A stretch of 64,000 nt of DNA from Pseudomonas monteilii (GTDB lineage: Bacteria > Pseudomonadota > Gammaproteobacteria > Pseudomonadales > Pseudomonadaceae), in the NCBI GenBank assembly GCA_001534745.1, contig CP013997.1:3720001-3784000 (forward strand), given 5' to 3'. The position numbers and the translations under genes are program-made. This document shows positions 46,804-55,243 of this stretch, piece by piece. The stretch's first letter is position 1; each line of letters opens with the position of its first letter. The notes beneath the pieces are model-generated. The model was given only the letters and a program-made list of their open reading frames with translations, ran no database searches and was not told where the DNA came from.

Positions 46804-47910
46804 ATGTCCATTCATTGTGAAGTGCATACCGGCGCATACGGCGCACGCATCGGTATTGCGACGCTCGATGCGCCCAAGTCGCTCAACGCCCTGAACCTGG
46901 AGATGATCGAGACACTCGACGGTCACCTGCGGGCCTGGGCCGAGGATCCGAAGGTGGTCTGCGTGCTGCTGCGCGGCAACGGCCCCAAGGCCTTCTGCGC
47001 GGGGGGCGATGTGCGCAGCCTGGTCCAGGCCTGCCGTGAGCAGCCCGGCAGCGCGCCGCCCCTGGCCGCACGTTTCTTCGCCACCGAATACCGGCTCGAT
47101 CATCGCCTGCACACCTACCCCAAACCCGTGCTCTGCTGGGGCCATGGGCACGTGCTGGGCGGTGGCATGGGCCTGCTGCAAGGGGCCTCCATCCGCATCG
47201 TCACGCCCAGCAGCCAACTGGCGATGCCCGAAATCAGCATCGGTCTCTACCCGGATGTCGGCGCCAGCTGGTACCTGAGCCGCCTGCCAGGCCGACTGGG
47301 CCTGTTCCTCGGGCTGACGGGCGCGCCGATCAATGCCCGCGATGCCCTGGACCTGGGCCTGGCCGATCGCTTCCTCAACGATGCGCAGCAGGACGCGTTG
47401 ATCGACGAACTGCTGCAGCTCGACTGGGACGCGCATGTCGACCTGCAGCTCAACAGCCTGCTCAAGGCCGAGCAGCGGTGCGCGGTCGACGCGCTGCCCG
47501 AGGCCCAGTGGCTGCCACGCCGGGCACGGATCGATGCCCTGCTCGATGTCGCCGAGCCTGTCGCCGCCTGGCACGCCGTGTCTGCATTGCGCCACGACGC
47601 CGACCCCCTGCTCGCGGCCGCAGGCCAGCGATTGCACGACGGTTGCCCGCTGACGGCACGCCTGGTCTGGGAACAGCTCAGGCGCGCTCGCCACCAATCG
47701 CTGGCCCAGGCGCTGCGCATGGAATACACCTTGAGCCTGAACTGCTGCCGGCACCCGGAATTCAGCGAGGGGGTGCGCGCGCGCCTGCTGGACAAGGACA
47801 ACACCCCGCACTGGCACTGGCCCGACATCGCCCGTGTGCCGGATGCGGTCGTGGCGGCGCACTTTCAGGAGGACCACCAGACGCCTCACCCGCTGGCCGA
47901 CCTGATCTGA
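46804..47910 (+). CDS. Enoyl-CoA hydratase/isomerase-family enzyme, 3-hydroxyisobutyryl-CoA hydrolase-like
   Basis: A 368-residue crotonase-fold protein. The oxyanion-hole segments are KAFCAGGDVRSL (~62-73) and GHVLGGGMGLLQGA (~116-129). MPEISIGLYPDVGASWYLSR holds the acidic residues typical of HIBYL-CoA hydrolases. The extra C-terminal ~100 residues (ECH_2 type) separate it from simple hydratases. Valine catabolism is the best guess, but no valine-degradation genes are adjacent. The stop abuts the lipoprotein gene on the other strand with no gap. Confidence 0.78.
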   Translation: MSIHCEVHTGAYGARIGIATLDAPKSLNALNLEMIETLDGHLRAWAEDPKVVCVLLRGNGPKAFCAGGDVRSLVQACREQPGSAPPLAARFFATEYRLDHRLHTYPKPVLCWGHGHVLGGGMGLLQGASIRIVTPSSQLAMPEISIGLYPDVGASWYLSRLPGRLGLFLGLTGAPINARDALDLGLADRFLNDAQQDALIDELLQLDWDAHVDLQLNSLLKAEQRCAVDALPEAQWLPRRARIDALLDVAEPVAAWHAVSALRHDADPLLAAAGQRLHDGCPLTARLVWEQLRRARHQSLAQALRMEYTLSLNCCRHPEFSEGVRARLLDKDNTPHWHWPDIARVPDAVVAAHFQEDHQTPHPLADLI

Positions 47911-48339
47911 TCAGCGCTGCCAGCCGCGGGGGCCCCACCCTCGGGGGTGCGCGCCTGGCACGCCACGCTGGTCGAATGCGCGCCGCTGCTCCTGGTAACG
48001 GCGATCGTACACACGGCGGTCACGGTCGCGGCCGTAGTCGTAGCGGTGGCGCTGCCCGATGAAGCGCCGATCCTGCACGTCGCCGCCTTGCCAATGGGGG
48101 TTCAGGCCTGGCGGCGGATACGGCACGAAACGCGGTGGGCGGGCATGCCGGTGGTACGGTCTGGGCGGCACCGCGTAATACCCAGGCGGCGTCACCACCT
48201 GATAGCGGTCGACTTGATAATACGTCGGATAGACAGGGCGGTCCGTGGTGTAGTACTGGGTACTGTAGGAACCGACATAGGGTGTACACGCCGTGGTCAA
48301 CAGCCCCAACCAGGCAATCAGCAGCAGTCGTCTGTACAT
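47911..48339 (-). CDS. Small Tyr/Arg/Pro-rich lipoprotein
   Basis: A 142-residue protein with a lipoprotein signal (MYRRLLLIAWLGLLTTAC; lipobox LTTAC, Cys18). The mature part is low in complexity: Tyr- and Pro-rich at first (YSTQYYTTDRPVYPTYYQVDR), then Arg/Asp/Tyr-rich (RHRYDYGRDRDRRVYDRRY), ending GWGPRGWQR. Function is unknown. It is strongly basic overall, which could mean binding to LPS or peptidoglycan; that is inference only. Confidence 0.75.
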   Translation of the reverse strand: MYRRLLLIAWLGLLTTACTPYVGSYSTQYYTTDRPVYPTYYQVDRYQVVTPPGYYAVPPRPYHRHARPPRFVPYPPPGLNPHWQGGDVQDRRFIGQRHRYDYGRDRDRRVYDRRYQEQRRAFDQRGVPGAHPRGWGPRGWQR

Positions 48340-48549
48340 GGCGGCCTCCCGGACCGCTGAGGATTCCGGCCAGCGACGCTGGCCGACGCGATCGCCACAC
48401 GGGGATCGACCCTGAATCAGACTAACGAACAGGCGTGCAGTGCCCTTGCTGTAATGAATTGAAACAAAGCTTTACGCCGCTCACATATTCGACTCATTTC
48501 GCCATGACCGCTCTAGAATGGCGCCACAGGCACACATCACAGGAAGATC

Positions 48550-50031
48550 ATGCCGTCACGTTCCGTTCTGCTCTCGCAACGCTCGTTGATCTTCACGCTC
48601 TTGCTTCTGCTGGCCTGTGGCTTCCTGGCGACGTCCTTCCTGAGCTTTTTCGCTTCGCGCAGTGCGCTGCGCGATAACCTGCTGAATACCGAACTGCCAC
48701 TGACCTCGGATCGCGTCTACGCCGAGATCCAGAAGGACCTGGTGCACCCCATCCTGGTCGCCGGGATGATGGCGCGCGATACCTTCCTGCGTGACTGGAT
48801 CCTGGGCGGCGAGCAGGATCCCCGGCAGGTCACTCGCTATCTGGAAGAGATCGTCAGCCAGCAGGCAACGTGCACGGCCTTTTTCGTGTCTGACCGCAGC
48901 CAGCGCTACTACCAGGCCAAGGGCGTGCTGAAGCAGGTGGCGCCCACGGCCTGGCGAGACGCCTGGTACTACCGGCTCAAGGACACCAAGACGCCCTACG
49001 AGATCAACGTCGACCTGGACATGGCCAACCAGGATGCGCTCACGGTGTTCGTCAACTATCGCGTCCTCGACTACCAGCAACGCTTCATCGGTGCCGCCGG
49101 TGTCGGCCTGAGCGTCGACGCGGTGGTCGAGCTGATCGATGAGTACCAGCAACGCTACCAGCGCTCGGTGTTCTTCACCGATGCGCAAGGACGCGTGCTG
49201 CTGACCGGCTCCGAGGGCGGCCCTCATGGCCTGCGGGCCGGCCAGTCGCTGAGCCAGCAGGCACCGTGGAAAGCGCTGCTGACGGACCAGCCCATCCTCA
49301 GCGACGGCAGCCATGAGTACCGCGACGCGAGTGATCAGCGTCATTTCATGAACGTGCGCCTGATCCCTGAGCTGAACTGGTACCTGATGGTCGACAAACG
49401 TGAGGACGGCGCCCTGGACCGTATTCGCCAGTCGCTGTACCTGAACCTGGCGATCTGCGCCATGATCACCCTGGTGGTGCTGTCGCTGTTGCATGCCATG
49501 CTCAAGCGTCACCAGCACGACACCGAGGTGCTGGCCGGCCTGGACAGCCTCACCGGCCTGCCGAACCGTCGCAGCTTCGACCGCACGGCAGGCCAGGCCC
49601 TGGACGATGCCCAGCGTGAGCATGAACCTCTGGTCGCCCTGCTGATCGACCTGGACCACTTCAAGGCGCTCAACGACACCCACGGCCACCTGGCCGGCGA
49701 CGAAGTGCTGCGCGAGTTCGCCCTGGTCCTGCGCAGCAGCTTGCGTCAGACCGACATCCTGTGCCGCTGGGGCGGTGAGGAGTTCATCGTGCTGTTGCGT
49801 GACGTCGAGCCGGCACGGGCCCATGAAGTGGCCGAGAAGATCCGCCGTCGCACCGAGCATCTGGCGTTTGCCTTCACCGACCACCCGCTGCGCCTGACCA
49901 CCAGCATCGGCTTGAGTTACCGGCGGCCCGACGATACCCTGCACAGCCTGATCAGCCGCGCCGACGACGCGCTGTACCAGGCCAAGCAGCGTGGACGCAA
50001 CCGCGTCTGTGCCGAACCCAGCGATGCCTGA
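48550..50031 (+). CDS. Membrane diguanylate cyclase with periplasmic dCache-like sensor domain
   Basis: A 493-residue protein. TM1 is ~13-34; a periplasmic sensor region follows (~35-290, with two PAS-like halves); TM2 is ~298-318; the C-terminal GGDEF domain covers ~330-490. The active site is GGEEF (408-412), and the inhibitory I-site RxxD (R399-Q-T-D402) is present, so product feedback is expected. It makes cyclic di-GMP in response to an unknown signal. No EAL domain is present. An AGGAAG ribosome site precedes the ATG. Confidence 0.92.
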   Translation: MPSRSVLLSQRSLIFTLLLLLACGFLATSFLSFFASRSALRDNLLNTELPLTSDRVYAEIQKDLVHPILVAGMMARDTFLRDWILGGEQDPRQVTRYLEEIVSQQATCTAFFVSDRSQRYYQAKGVLKQVAPTAWRDAWYYRLKDTKTPYEINVDLDMANQDALTVFVNYRVLDYQQRFIGAAGVGLSVDAVVELIDEYQQRYQRSVFFTDAQGRVLLTGSEGGPHGLRAGQSLSQQAPWKALLTDQPILSDGSHEYRDASDQRHFMNVRLIPELNWYLMVDKREDGALDRIRQSLYLNLAICAMITLVVLSLLHAMLKRHQHDTEVLAGLDSLTGLPNRRSFDRTAGQALDDAQREHEPLVALLIDLDHFKALNDTHGHLAGDEVLREFALVLRSSLRQTDILCRWGGEEFIVLLRDVEPARAHEVAEKIRRRTEHLAFAFTDHPLRLTTSIGLSYRRPDDTLHSLISRADDALYQAKQRGRNRVCAEPSDA

Positions 50032-50038
50032 CGCCCCC

Positions 50039-50248
50039 ATGACCGATACACGACGCTGCCCCGCCTGCGGGGGCCTCAACGACTGTGCCCTGGCCGACCC
50101 GGCCACCGCCACGCAGACTTGCTGGTGCTTCGACGTGAAGATCGACCCGGCCGTGCTCCAGGCCATCGCCGCCGACCTGCGCGACCGTGCCTGCCTGTGC
50201 CCGCGCTGTGCCCAGGGCCTGAACCCGGCAGCCGACCCCGCGCCCTGA
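50039..50248 (+). CDS. Cysteine-rich CWC-family protein
   Basis: A 69-residue protein with the CWC pattern: RRCPACGGLNDCAL, then QTCWCFDVKIDP and ACLCPRCA. Seven or eight Cys probably bind metal. Function is unknown. The ATG 50039 fits the family N-terminus; ATG 50024, overlapping the cyclase stop, is an alternative. It lies between the cyclase and rsuA, probably in one transcript. Confidence 0.8.
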   Translation: MTDTRRCPACGGLNDCALADPATATQTCWCFDVKIDPAVLQAIAADLRDRACLCPRCAQGLNPAADPAP

Positions 50249-50276
50249 CGGCCTTCCCTCAACCCTCGGATCGACC

Positions 50277-50969
50277 ATGCGTCTGGATCGTTTTCTCGGC
50301 AACCTGCCGTGCTTCAATCGCCAGCAGGTGCGCCTGTCACTGGCCCAGCGTCGTGTGCGCGTCAACGGCCACACGGTCGATGATCCACGCCATGACGTCA
50401 GCGTCTTCGACCACATCGACGTCGACGGGCAGGTGATGCAGGCCGGCGAGCCTGCCCACTACTGGATGCTGCACAAGCCGGCAGGCTGCGTCAGCGCCAC
50501 CACCGACCCGGACCACCGCACGGTGATCGATCTGCTGCCGGCCGCCGTGGGCCAGGGCCTGCACATCGCCGGCCGGCTCGACTACAACACCACCGGCCTG
50601 ATGATCCTGACCAACGACGGGCAGTGGTCGCGCCGCCTGACGCAACCTGCCACCAAGCAGCCGAAGGTGTACTTGGTCGAGACGCAAGAGGAGATCGCTG
50701 CGCATTATGTCGAGCAGTTTCGGCAAGGCTTCTACTTCGCCTTCGAAGACCTCACCACCCTCCCCGCCGAACTGACCGTGCTGGGCCCGCGCCTGGCCCG
50801 GCTGAGCATCGTCGAGGGGCGTTATCACCAGGTGAAACGGATGTTCGGGTACTTCGACAACAAGGTGGTGGGGCTGCACCGGGAGCGCATGGGGGGCATC
50901 GTGCTGGATGAGGGGCTGGCGCCGGGGGAGTATCGCGCCTTGACCGCCGCGGAGATCGCCCTGGTCTGA
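50277..50969 (+). CDS. rsuA: 16S rRNA pseudouridine(516) synthase, RsuA family
   Basis: A 230-residue protein. The S4-like RNA-binding domain occupies ~1-60 (MRLDRFLGNLP; RRVRVNG), then the catalytic domain with GRLDYNTTGLMILTND (catalytic Asp ~102) and EGRYHQVKRMF. Short length and the S4 domain fit RsuA better than RluB, RluE or RluF, but the exact uridine is inferred. Confidence 0.87.
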   Translation: MRLDRFLGNLPCFNRQQVRLSLAQRRVRVNGHTVDDPRHDVSVFDHIDVDGQVMQAGEPAHYWMLHKPAGCVSATTDPDHRTVIDLLPAAVGQGLHIAGRLDYNTTGLMILTNDGQWSRRLTQPATKQPKVYLVETQEEIAAHYVEQFRQGFYFAFEDLTTLPAELTVLGPRLARLSIVEGRYHQVKRMFGYFDNKVVGLHRERMGGIVLDEGLAPGEYRALTAAEIALV

Positions 50970-51102
50970 ACGCAGTGGCCATGAGTTTTTTTGAGCCTCA
51001 GGCTTCTCATCGGGCCGAGGTTCTGGTAAAACGTTCAGCTCCGAAGCGAGTGCTGGTCATAACCAGGCGGCATAAGGCAGGACGCGGCGGATCGCTCGAC
51101 AG

Positions 51103-51176
51103 GCGGGTATAGTTTAGTGGCAAAACGAAAGCTTCCCAAGCTTTAGTTGAGGGTTCGATTCCCTCTACCCGCTCCA
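51103..51176 (+). tRNA. tRNA-Gly (anticodon CCC)
   Basis: A 74-nt gene with the 7-bp acceptor stem GCGGGTA / TACCCGC, D-stem GTTT/AAAC, anticodon stem AAAGC/GCTTT around TT-CCC-AA, T-stem GAGGG/CCCTC with loop TTCGATT, discriminator T and an encoded CCA. Confidence 0.97.
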
Positions 51177-51344
51177 TCTCTTCTTCTCCAGAAACGTCGA
51201 ACACCTCTATCGAGCATTCCAAGCCGTTAAAGACAAATGGCTTTCCCAGCTCGACTCCACGACGTTCATCGAAGTCCAAGCCAAGGCTTCAACTTCTACT
51301 GACCCCTAGCCATGCTCCAGCGAAATCAGCTGTCACGCGCCTGC

Positions 51345-51866
51345 GGGAGCAGCTGTCATTTTCTATTCGGTATATGCCCAACCGCATTGGCTGATGTATG
51401 GCTTACTGCGACGCAGACGGCGCTTTATAGGCCCCTATCGCTGGCAAGCCAGCTCCCACTCAGATCTCTGTAGCCTGTCGGTGTATGCATGGCTGCGCAA
51501 GCAGCCTGTGGGAGCAGCTGTCTTTTTCTACTCGATACATGCCCGACCGCATCGGCTGATGTATGGCTTACCTGCGACGTAGACGGCGCCTTGTAGGCCC
51601 CTATCGCTGGCAAGCCAGCTCCCACTCAGATCTCTATAGCCTGTTGGTGTATGCATGGCTGCGCAAGCAGCCTGTGGGAGCAGCTGTCATTTTCTATTCG
51701 GTACATGCCCGACCGCATTGGCTGATGTATGGCTTACCTGCGACGCAGACGGCGCCTTGTAGGCCCCTATCGCTGACAAGCCAGCTCCCACTCAGATCTC
51801 TGTAGCCTGTCGGTGTATGCATGGCTGCGCAAGCAGCTTGTGGGAGCGGGCTTGCCCGCGATAGCG
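51345..51866. repeat. Tandem array of three ~166-bp REP-containing units plus a partial unit
   Basis: Units start at GGGAGC 51345, 51510, 51676 and 51842 (165, 166 and 166 bp). Each carries AGCTGTC-TTTTCTA, GCCCRACCGC, GGCTGATGTATGGCTTA, the palindrome GCTGGCAAGCCAGC (GCTGACAAGCCAGC in unit 3) with CTCCCAC, and the hairpin GGCTGC-GCAA-GCAGCC. The last partial unit ends in a standard REP (TGGGAGCGGGCTTGCCCGCG). Open frames within it repeat and shift with the units and are not taken as genes. The region 51177-51344 holds nothing recognisable. Confidence 0.9.
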
Positions 51867-52059
51867 TCTGGTCCGCCACTGCCTGCATCGAGAGCAAGCC
51901 CGCTCCCACAGAAGGTTTGCGTCCGCCTACATCGACATCGTTAACGTTCTAGAACAAAGCTGCCCGATCGTTAGCGTTTTTGAGTCCTTGTTAAAGGATT
52001 TCATCACGCAGGCCGGTTTCAAGACGCTGCCATCACCCAGCCCTTCTCCACCGACCGCG

Positions 52060-52186
52060 CCCGACCTGGGTAGCCCACTGGGCTGGATCTTCGTCTCGGA
52101 AGGCTCCAAACTGGGCGCTGCGCTCCTTCGAACGCTTCACCGTTTTGCTCCAGCATGCCTACGCGAACCACACGGCATGCGCCTGA
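52060..52186 (+). pseudogene. Remnant of a heme oxygenase (biliverdin-producing) gene
   Basis: One frame reads LGWIFVSEGSKLGAA (from 52078), a hallmark segment of bacterial heme oxygenases of the BphO/HemO-like group. The next frame then reads SFERFTVLLQHAYANHTACA and a TGA at 52184-52186, which matches the C-terminal helix of the same family. The intervening ~50 residues and all of the N-terminal half, including the proximal-His region, are missing. This fits an internal deletion with frame change plus 5' loss. In related strains such a gene precedes ybaN. Confidence 0.65.
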
Positions 52187-52236
52187 CCCGTACTCGACCG
52201 CTGCTGCTGGCGGTCGAACCACCGTTGCGCGAGACC

Positions 52237-52671
52237 ATGACCCAGCCCGCCCGATCCAAGCTGTCCCGCCTGCTCTACGCGCTCCTGGCCTACACCAGCC
52301 TGGGCATCGGCCTGATCGCGATCGTCATCCCCGGGCTGCCGACCACCGAGTTCATCCTGCTCGCGGCCTGGGCGGCGACGCGCAGCTCGCCCAGGCTCAG
52401 CGCCTGGCTGGAGACGCACCGGGTGTTCGGGCCGATCCTGCACAACTGGCGCAACGGCAAGGTCATCCAGCGCCGGGCCAAGATCAGCGCCACCGTGAGC
52501 ATGCTCGTCTGCGCGGTCGTGATGCTGGTCTGGCTCGACCACCGCTGGCCGGTCTTTCTGGCCATCGGTGGCATGGCGTTGGGCAACCTGTGGATCTGGT
52601 CGCGCCCCGAGCGGGTGATCGTGACGCCGCCGCCTGCATCCCCCGAGGACCGCAAGTCGCAAGAGGGTTGA
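52237..52671 (+). CDS. YbaN-family (DUF454) inner-membrane protein
   Basis: A 144-residue protein. The DUF454 core is LGIGLIAIVIPGLPTTEFILLAAWAATRSSPRLSAWLETHRVFGPILHNWR, then two more hydrophobic segments (~72-90, 95-112). About three to four TM helices; function unknown. ATG 52237 fits the family start; an in-frame ATG at 52177 overlaps the heme-oxygenase remnant. The frame extends further upstream into that remnant by chance. Confidence 0.85.
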   Translation: MTQPARSKLSRLLYALLAYTSLGIGLIAIVIPGLPTTEFILLAAWAATRSSPRLSAWLETHRVFGPILHNWRNGKVIQRRAKISATVSMLVCAVVMLVWLDHRWPVFLAIGGMALGNLWIWSRPERVIVTPPPASPEDRKSQEG

Positions 52672-52749
52672 CCTGTGCCCTGGGCTGGCATGCACTGCGC
52701 GTCAGGCAACGATGCCTGTTCACATTCACGCCTTCATGAGGAGATCGAC

Positions 52750-53109
52750 ATGGCCCGCTTCGTACCTGGTCACCTGCACATCGAGCGTCATGCCCTGAAC
52801 AAGGACGATCACAGCTACGCGCTGAGCCTGGACTACGAAGTCGCCCAGGATCCGCAGGAGGGCAAGGGCATGCAGTTCAGGCTGCACGGCACGGTCCAGA
52901 ACACGGCGCTGGACGAGACGTTCTTCCTGGCCAAGGACCAGGCGTTCGACTTCGCCCGCCACGCCACCCGCATCGCACATCAGTACGGACTGCCCAGCAA
53001 TGACGGCCTCGTGTCGGCGCACGCGTCCTACGATGCGATGTTCGAGGACGTCCGTGCCCAGCTGGACGTGCATTCGGGCGATCCCGTCAAGCCGGAGCAT
53101 CTGGTGTAG
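52750..53109 (+). CDS. DUF5064-family protein
   Basis: A 119-residue soluble protein of a Pseudomonas-restricted family. It begins MARFVPGHLHIERHALNKDDHSY and has a conserved DYEVAQDPQEGKGM and a C-terminal MFEDVRAQL. Function is unknown. GGAG 8 nt before the ATG supports the start. Confidence 0.83.
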   Translation: MARFVPGHLHIERHALNKDDHSYALSLDYEVAQDPQEGKGMQFRLHGTVQNTALDETFFLAKDQAFDFARHATRIAHQYGLPSNDGLVSAHASYDAMFEDVRAQLDVHSGDPVKPEHLV

Positions 53110-53333
53110 CACGAAGACCGGGAAGGTGGCACAGGCCGGTCAGGCAGCGGCCACCCGGCCTCGACAGCGCCCGTCAGGGCCCCCGAAATTACCACCTGCA
53201 CCCCCTTTGGCAGCCTGGATTGTCCGGCGGATCTGCCGCTCTGCCTGCCAGGCCAGCCAAACCCACCGATTCCTCCACATCGTCGCCAGACCCAAGGCAT
53301 ACTGCGCGCATCTACCCCCTCGGCTTTCCCTCC

Positions 53334-54842
53334 ATGCGCATCCATGTCAGCTTCATCGACCGCGTCGGCATCACCCAGGAAGTCCTGGCACTGCTCGGCG
53401 CGCGCCACCTCAATCTCGATGCCGTGGAGATGGTGCCGCCCAACGTCTACATCGATGCCCCCACCCTGAGCCCGGCGGTCCTCGAAGAGTTGCACGATGC
53501 CCTGTTCGAGGTAAGCGGCGTGCAGGCCGTGGAGGTGGTCGACATCCTGCCAGGGCAGCGCCGTCACCTGCAGCTCGATGCCCTGCTGGCGGCCATGAGC
53601 GATCCGGTGCTGGCCGTCGATCGCGCCGGCCAGGTGCTGCTGGCCAACCCGGCGTTCATCGCGCTGTGCGGGCGTGAATCGGCCGGACGCTCGATCGGCG
53701 AGCTGTTCGGCGATCCGGCCTTGCACCAGGCGCTGCTCGACAACAACTTCCGCCTGCCGATGCGCGAGATGCAGCTCGACGGCCAGAGCCTGCTGCTCGA
53801 TGCCACGCCGATCACCGATGCCGGCGGGCTGCTGACGCTGTATCCACCACAGCGTATGGGCGAGCGACTGTCGGCCCTGCACCATGGCCATGCCGAAGGC
53901 TTCGACGCCTTGCTTGGCGAATCGACCGCCATCCGCACCCTCAAGGCGCGCGCCCTGCGGGTCGCCGTTCTGGAAGCGCCCTTGCTGGTGCAAGGCGAAA
54001 CGGGCACTGGCAAAGAGCTGGTGGCCCGCGGCTGCCATGCCGCCAGCAGTCGCCGCAACGGGCCTTTCCTGGCACTCAACTGCGCGGCGCTGCCGGAAAG
54101 CCTGGCCGAGAGCGAGCTGTTCGGCTACGCGCCTGGCGCCTTCACCGGCGCCCAACGCGGGGGCAAGCCGGGGTTGATGGAGCTGGCCAACCACGGCACG
54201 GTGTTTCTCGACGAGATCGGCGAGATGTCGCCCTACCTGCAGGCCAAGCTGCTGCGCTTTCTCAGCGACGGCACGTTTCGCCGGGTGGGGGGCGACCGCG
54301 AGATCAAGGTGGACGTGCGCATCGTCAGCGCGACCCATCGCGACCTGGAAGCCATGGTGGCCCAGGGCAGTTTCCGTGAAGACCTGTTCTATCGCCTGAA
54401 CGTGCTGAACCTCCAGGTGCCGCCCCTGCGCGAGCGCGGTCAGGACATCCTGCTGCTGGCGCACATGTTCATGCAGCAGGCCTGCGCCCAGATCCAGCGC
54501 CCGGCCTGTCGCCTGGCCACGGCCACCCATGCGGCGCTGGCGGCCAATCCCTGGCCAGGCAACGTGCGCCAGTTGCAGAACGTGATCTTCCGAGCGGCGG
54601 CCATCTGTGAAGGCCCCTGGGTAGGGATCGATGACCTCGATATCGCTGGCACCTCGGTGGCCGGCAGACAGGACAGCGACGTGATCAGCCTCGAGCAGGC
54701 CGTGGAAGCCTTCGAGCGCGACTTGCTGCAAAAACTCTACGTCAGCTTTCCTTCGACGCGTCTGCTGGCGGCTCGCCTGGAGACCTCGCACACGGCAATC
54801 GCCCATCGCCTGCGCAAGTACGGTATTCGCGGCCTGGGCTGA
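53334..54842 (+). CDS. gcsR: Sigma-54-dependent activator of glycine cleavage (GcsR/TyrR-like)
   Basis: A 502-residue enhancer-binding protein. An N-terminal ACT domain (~1-72, MRIHVSFIDRVGITQEVLALL) is followed by a PAS domain (~78-170), then an AAA+ module with Walker A GETGTGKE (221-228), the sigma-54-contacting loop GAFTGA (268-273) and Walker B FLDEIG (291-296), and a TyrR-type HTH (~450-502). The architecture equals P. aeruginosa GcsR. Two matching binding boxes and a sigma-54 promoter lie between it and gcvP, so glycine-induced control of gcvPT is strongly inferred. PhhR, the other TyrR-like paralogue, is the alternative. Confidence 0.88.
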   Translation: MRIHVSFIDRVGITQEVLALLGARHLNLDAVEMVPPNVYIDAPTLSPAVLEELHDALFEVSGVQAVEVVDILPGQRRHLQLDALLAAMSDPVLAVDRAGQVLLANPAFIALCGRESAGRSIGELFGDPALHQALLDNNFRLPMREMQLDGQSLLLDATPITDAGGLLTLYPPQRMGERLSALHHGHAEGFDALLGESTAIRTLKARALRVAVLEAPLLVQGETGTGKELVARGCHAASSRRNGPFLALNCAALPESLAESELFGYAPGAFTGAQRGGKPGLMELANHGTVFLDEIGEMSPYLQAKLLRFLSDGTFRRVGGDREIKVDVRIVSATHRDLEAMVAQGSFREDLFYRLNVLNLQVPPLRERGQDILLLAHMFMQQACAQIQRPACRLATATHAALAANPWPGNVRQLQNVIFRAAAICEGPWVGIDDLDIAGTSVAGRQDSDVISLEQAVEAFERDLLQKLYVSFPSTRLLAARLETSHTAIAHRLRKYGIRGLG

Positions 54843-54843
54843 C

Positions 54844-54880
54844 TGGAACGATTTCGATACGGTGTATCGATAGCGTTCCA
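54844..54880 (+). promoter_or_regulatory. Two tandem GcsR-type binding boxes
   Basis: Site 1 TGGAACG-ATTT-CGATACG (54844-54861) and site 2 TGTATCG-ATAG-CGTTCCA (54863-54880) both fit the 18-bp pattern TGTAACG-N4-CGTTCCG recalled for P. aeruginosa GcsR. They are 19 bp apart and together form a larger palindrome (TGGAACG ... CGTTCCA). They lie about 240-270 bp upstream of the sigma-54 promoter. Confidence 0.7.
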
Positions 54881-55112
54881 GACGCATAGAAGCAAGCATT
54901 CTAGTGTTAGATCCAGATGGTGCCAGGGTCGACCAGGACGTGCTTCTGCAGCTTTGGAATGATTTCGTTACAGTCAATACACGTGGGCCCGTGCGCGGGC
55001 GCTTGGTCCAGGCCTCCTATCGTCTCGGCGTCATGAGAAAGGAAGAAACACACCCCTTCTTTCAGGCCGGGGCTGGGTCAGGACTCGATGAACGGAGGGT
55101 TCTCTACAGGTT

Positions 55113-55128
55113 GGCCGCGTTATTGCTA
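55113..55128 (+). promoter_or_regulatory. Sigma-54 promoter of gcvP
   Basis: TGGCCGCGTTATTGCT has the invariant GG (55114-55115) and GC (55126-55127) separated by 10 nt, and the -12 TTGC of the consensus TGGCACG-N4-TTGCW. Transcription would start near 55138, about 105 bp before gcvP. The rest of the 401-bp gcsR-gcvP gap shows no gene. Confidence 0.75.
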
Positions 55129-55243
55129 CGCAGAACGTCGAGCACTTCAAGCAGCACGACGCACTGCCCTCCTGACCCGTGGGCTTCTTTCTGACGCCGT
55201 GCGCTTCACCGAACGATCACCCCAGGTCGAGGCTAACAGCACC

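Noticed and set aside
51394..51805. Small similar open frames inside the tandem array
   Set aside because: They recur only because the DNA repeats; unit lengths of 165 and 166 bp shift the frame, and no ribosome site is conserved.
51345..51866. CRISPR array
   Set aside because: Repeats are ~166 bp and contiguous without unique spacers, and no cas genes are nearby.
54904..55194. A 96-codon frame in the gcsR-gcvP gap
   Set aside because: It overlaps the sigma-54 promoter, starts with no clear ribosome site, and has no recognisable similarity; treated as non-coding.
54843..55243. Glycine riboswitch upstream of gcvP
   Set aside because: The conserved purine-rich cores of tandem glycine aptamers were not found; the GcsR boxes and sigma-54 promoter explain regulation.
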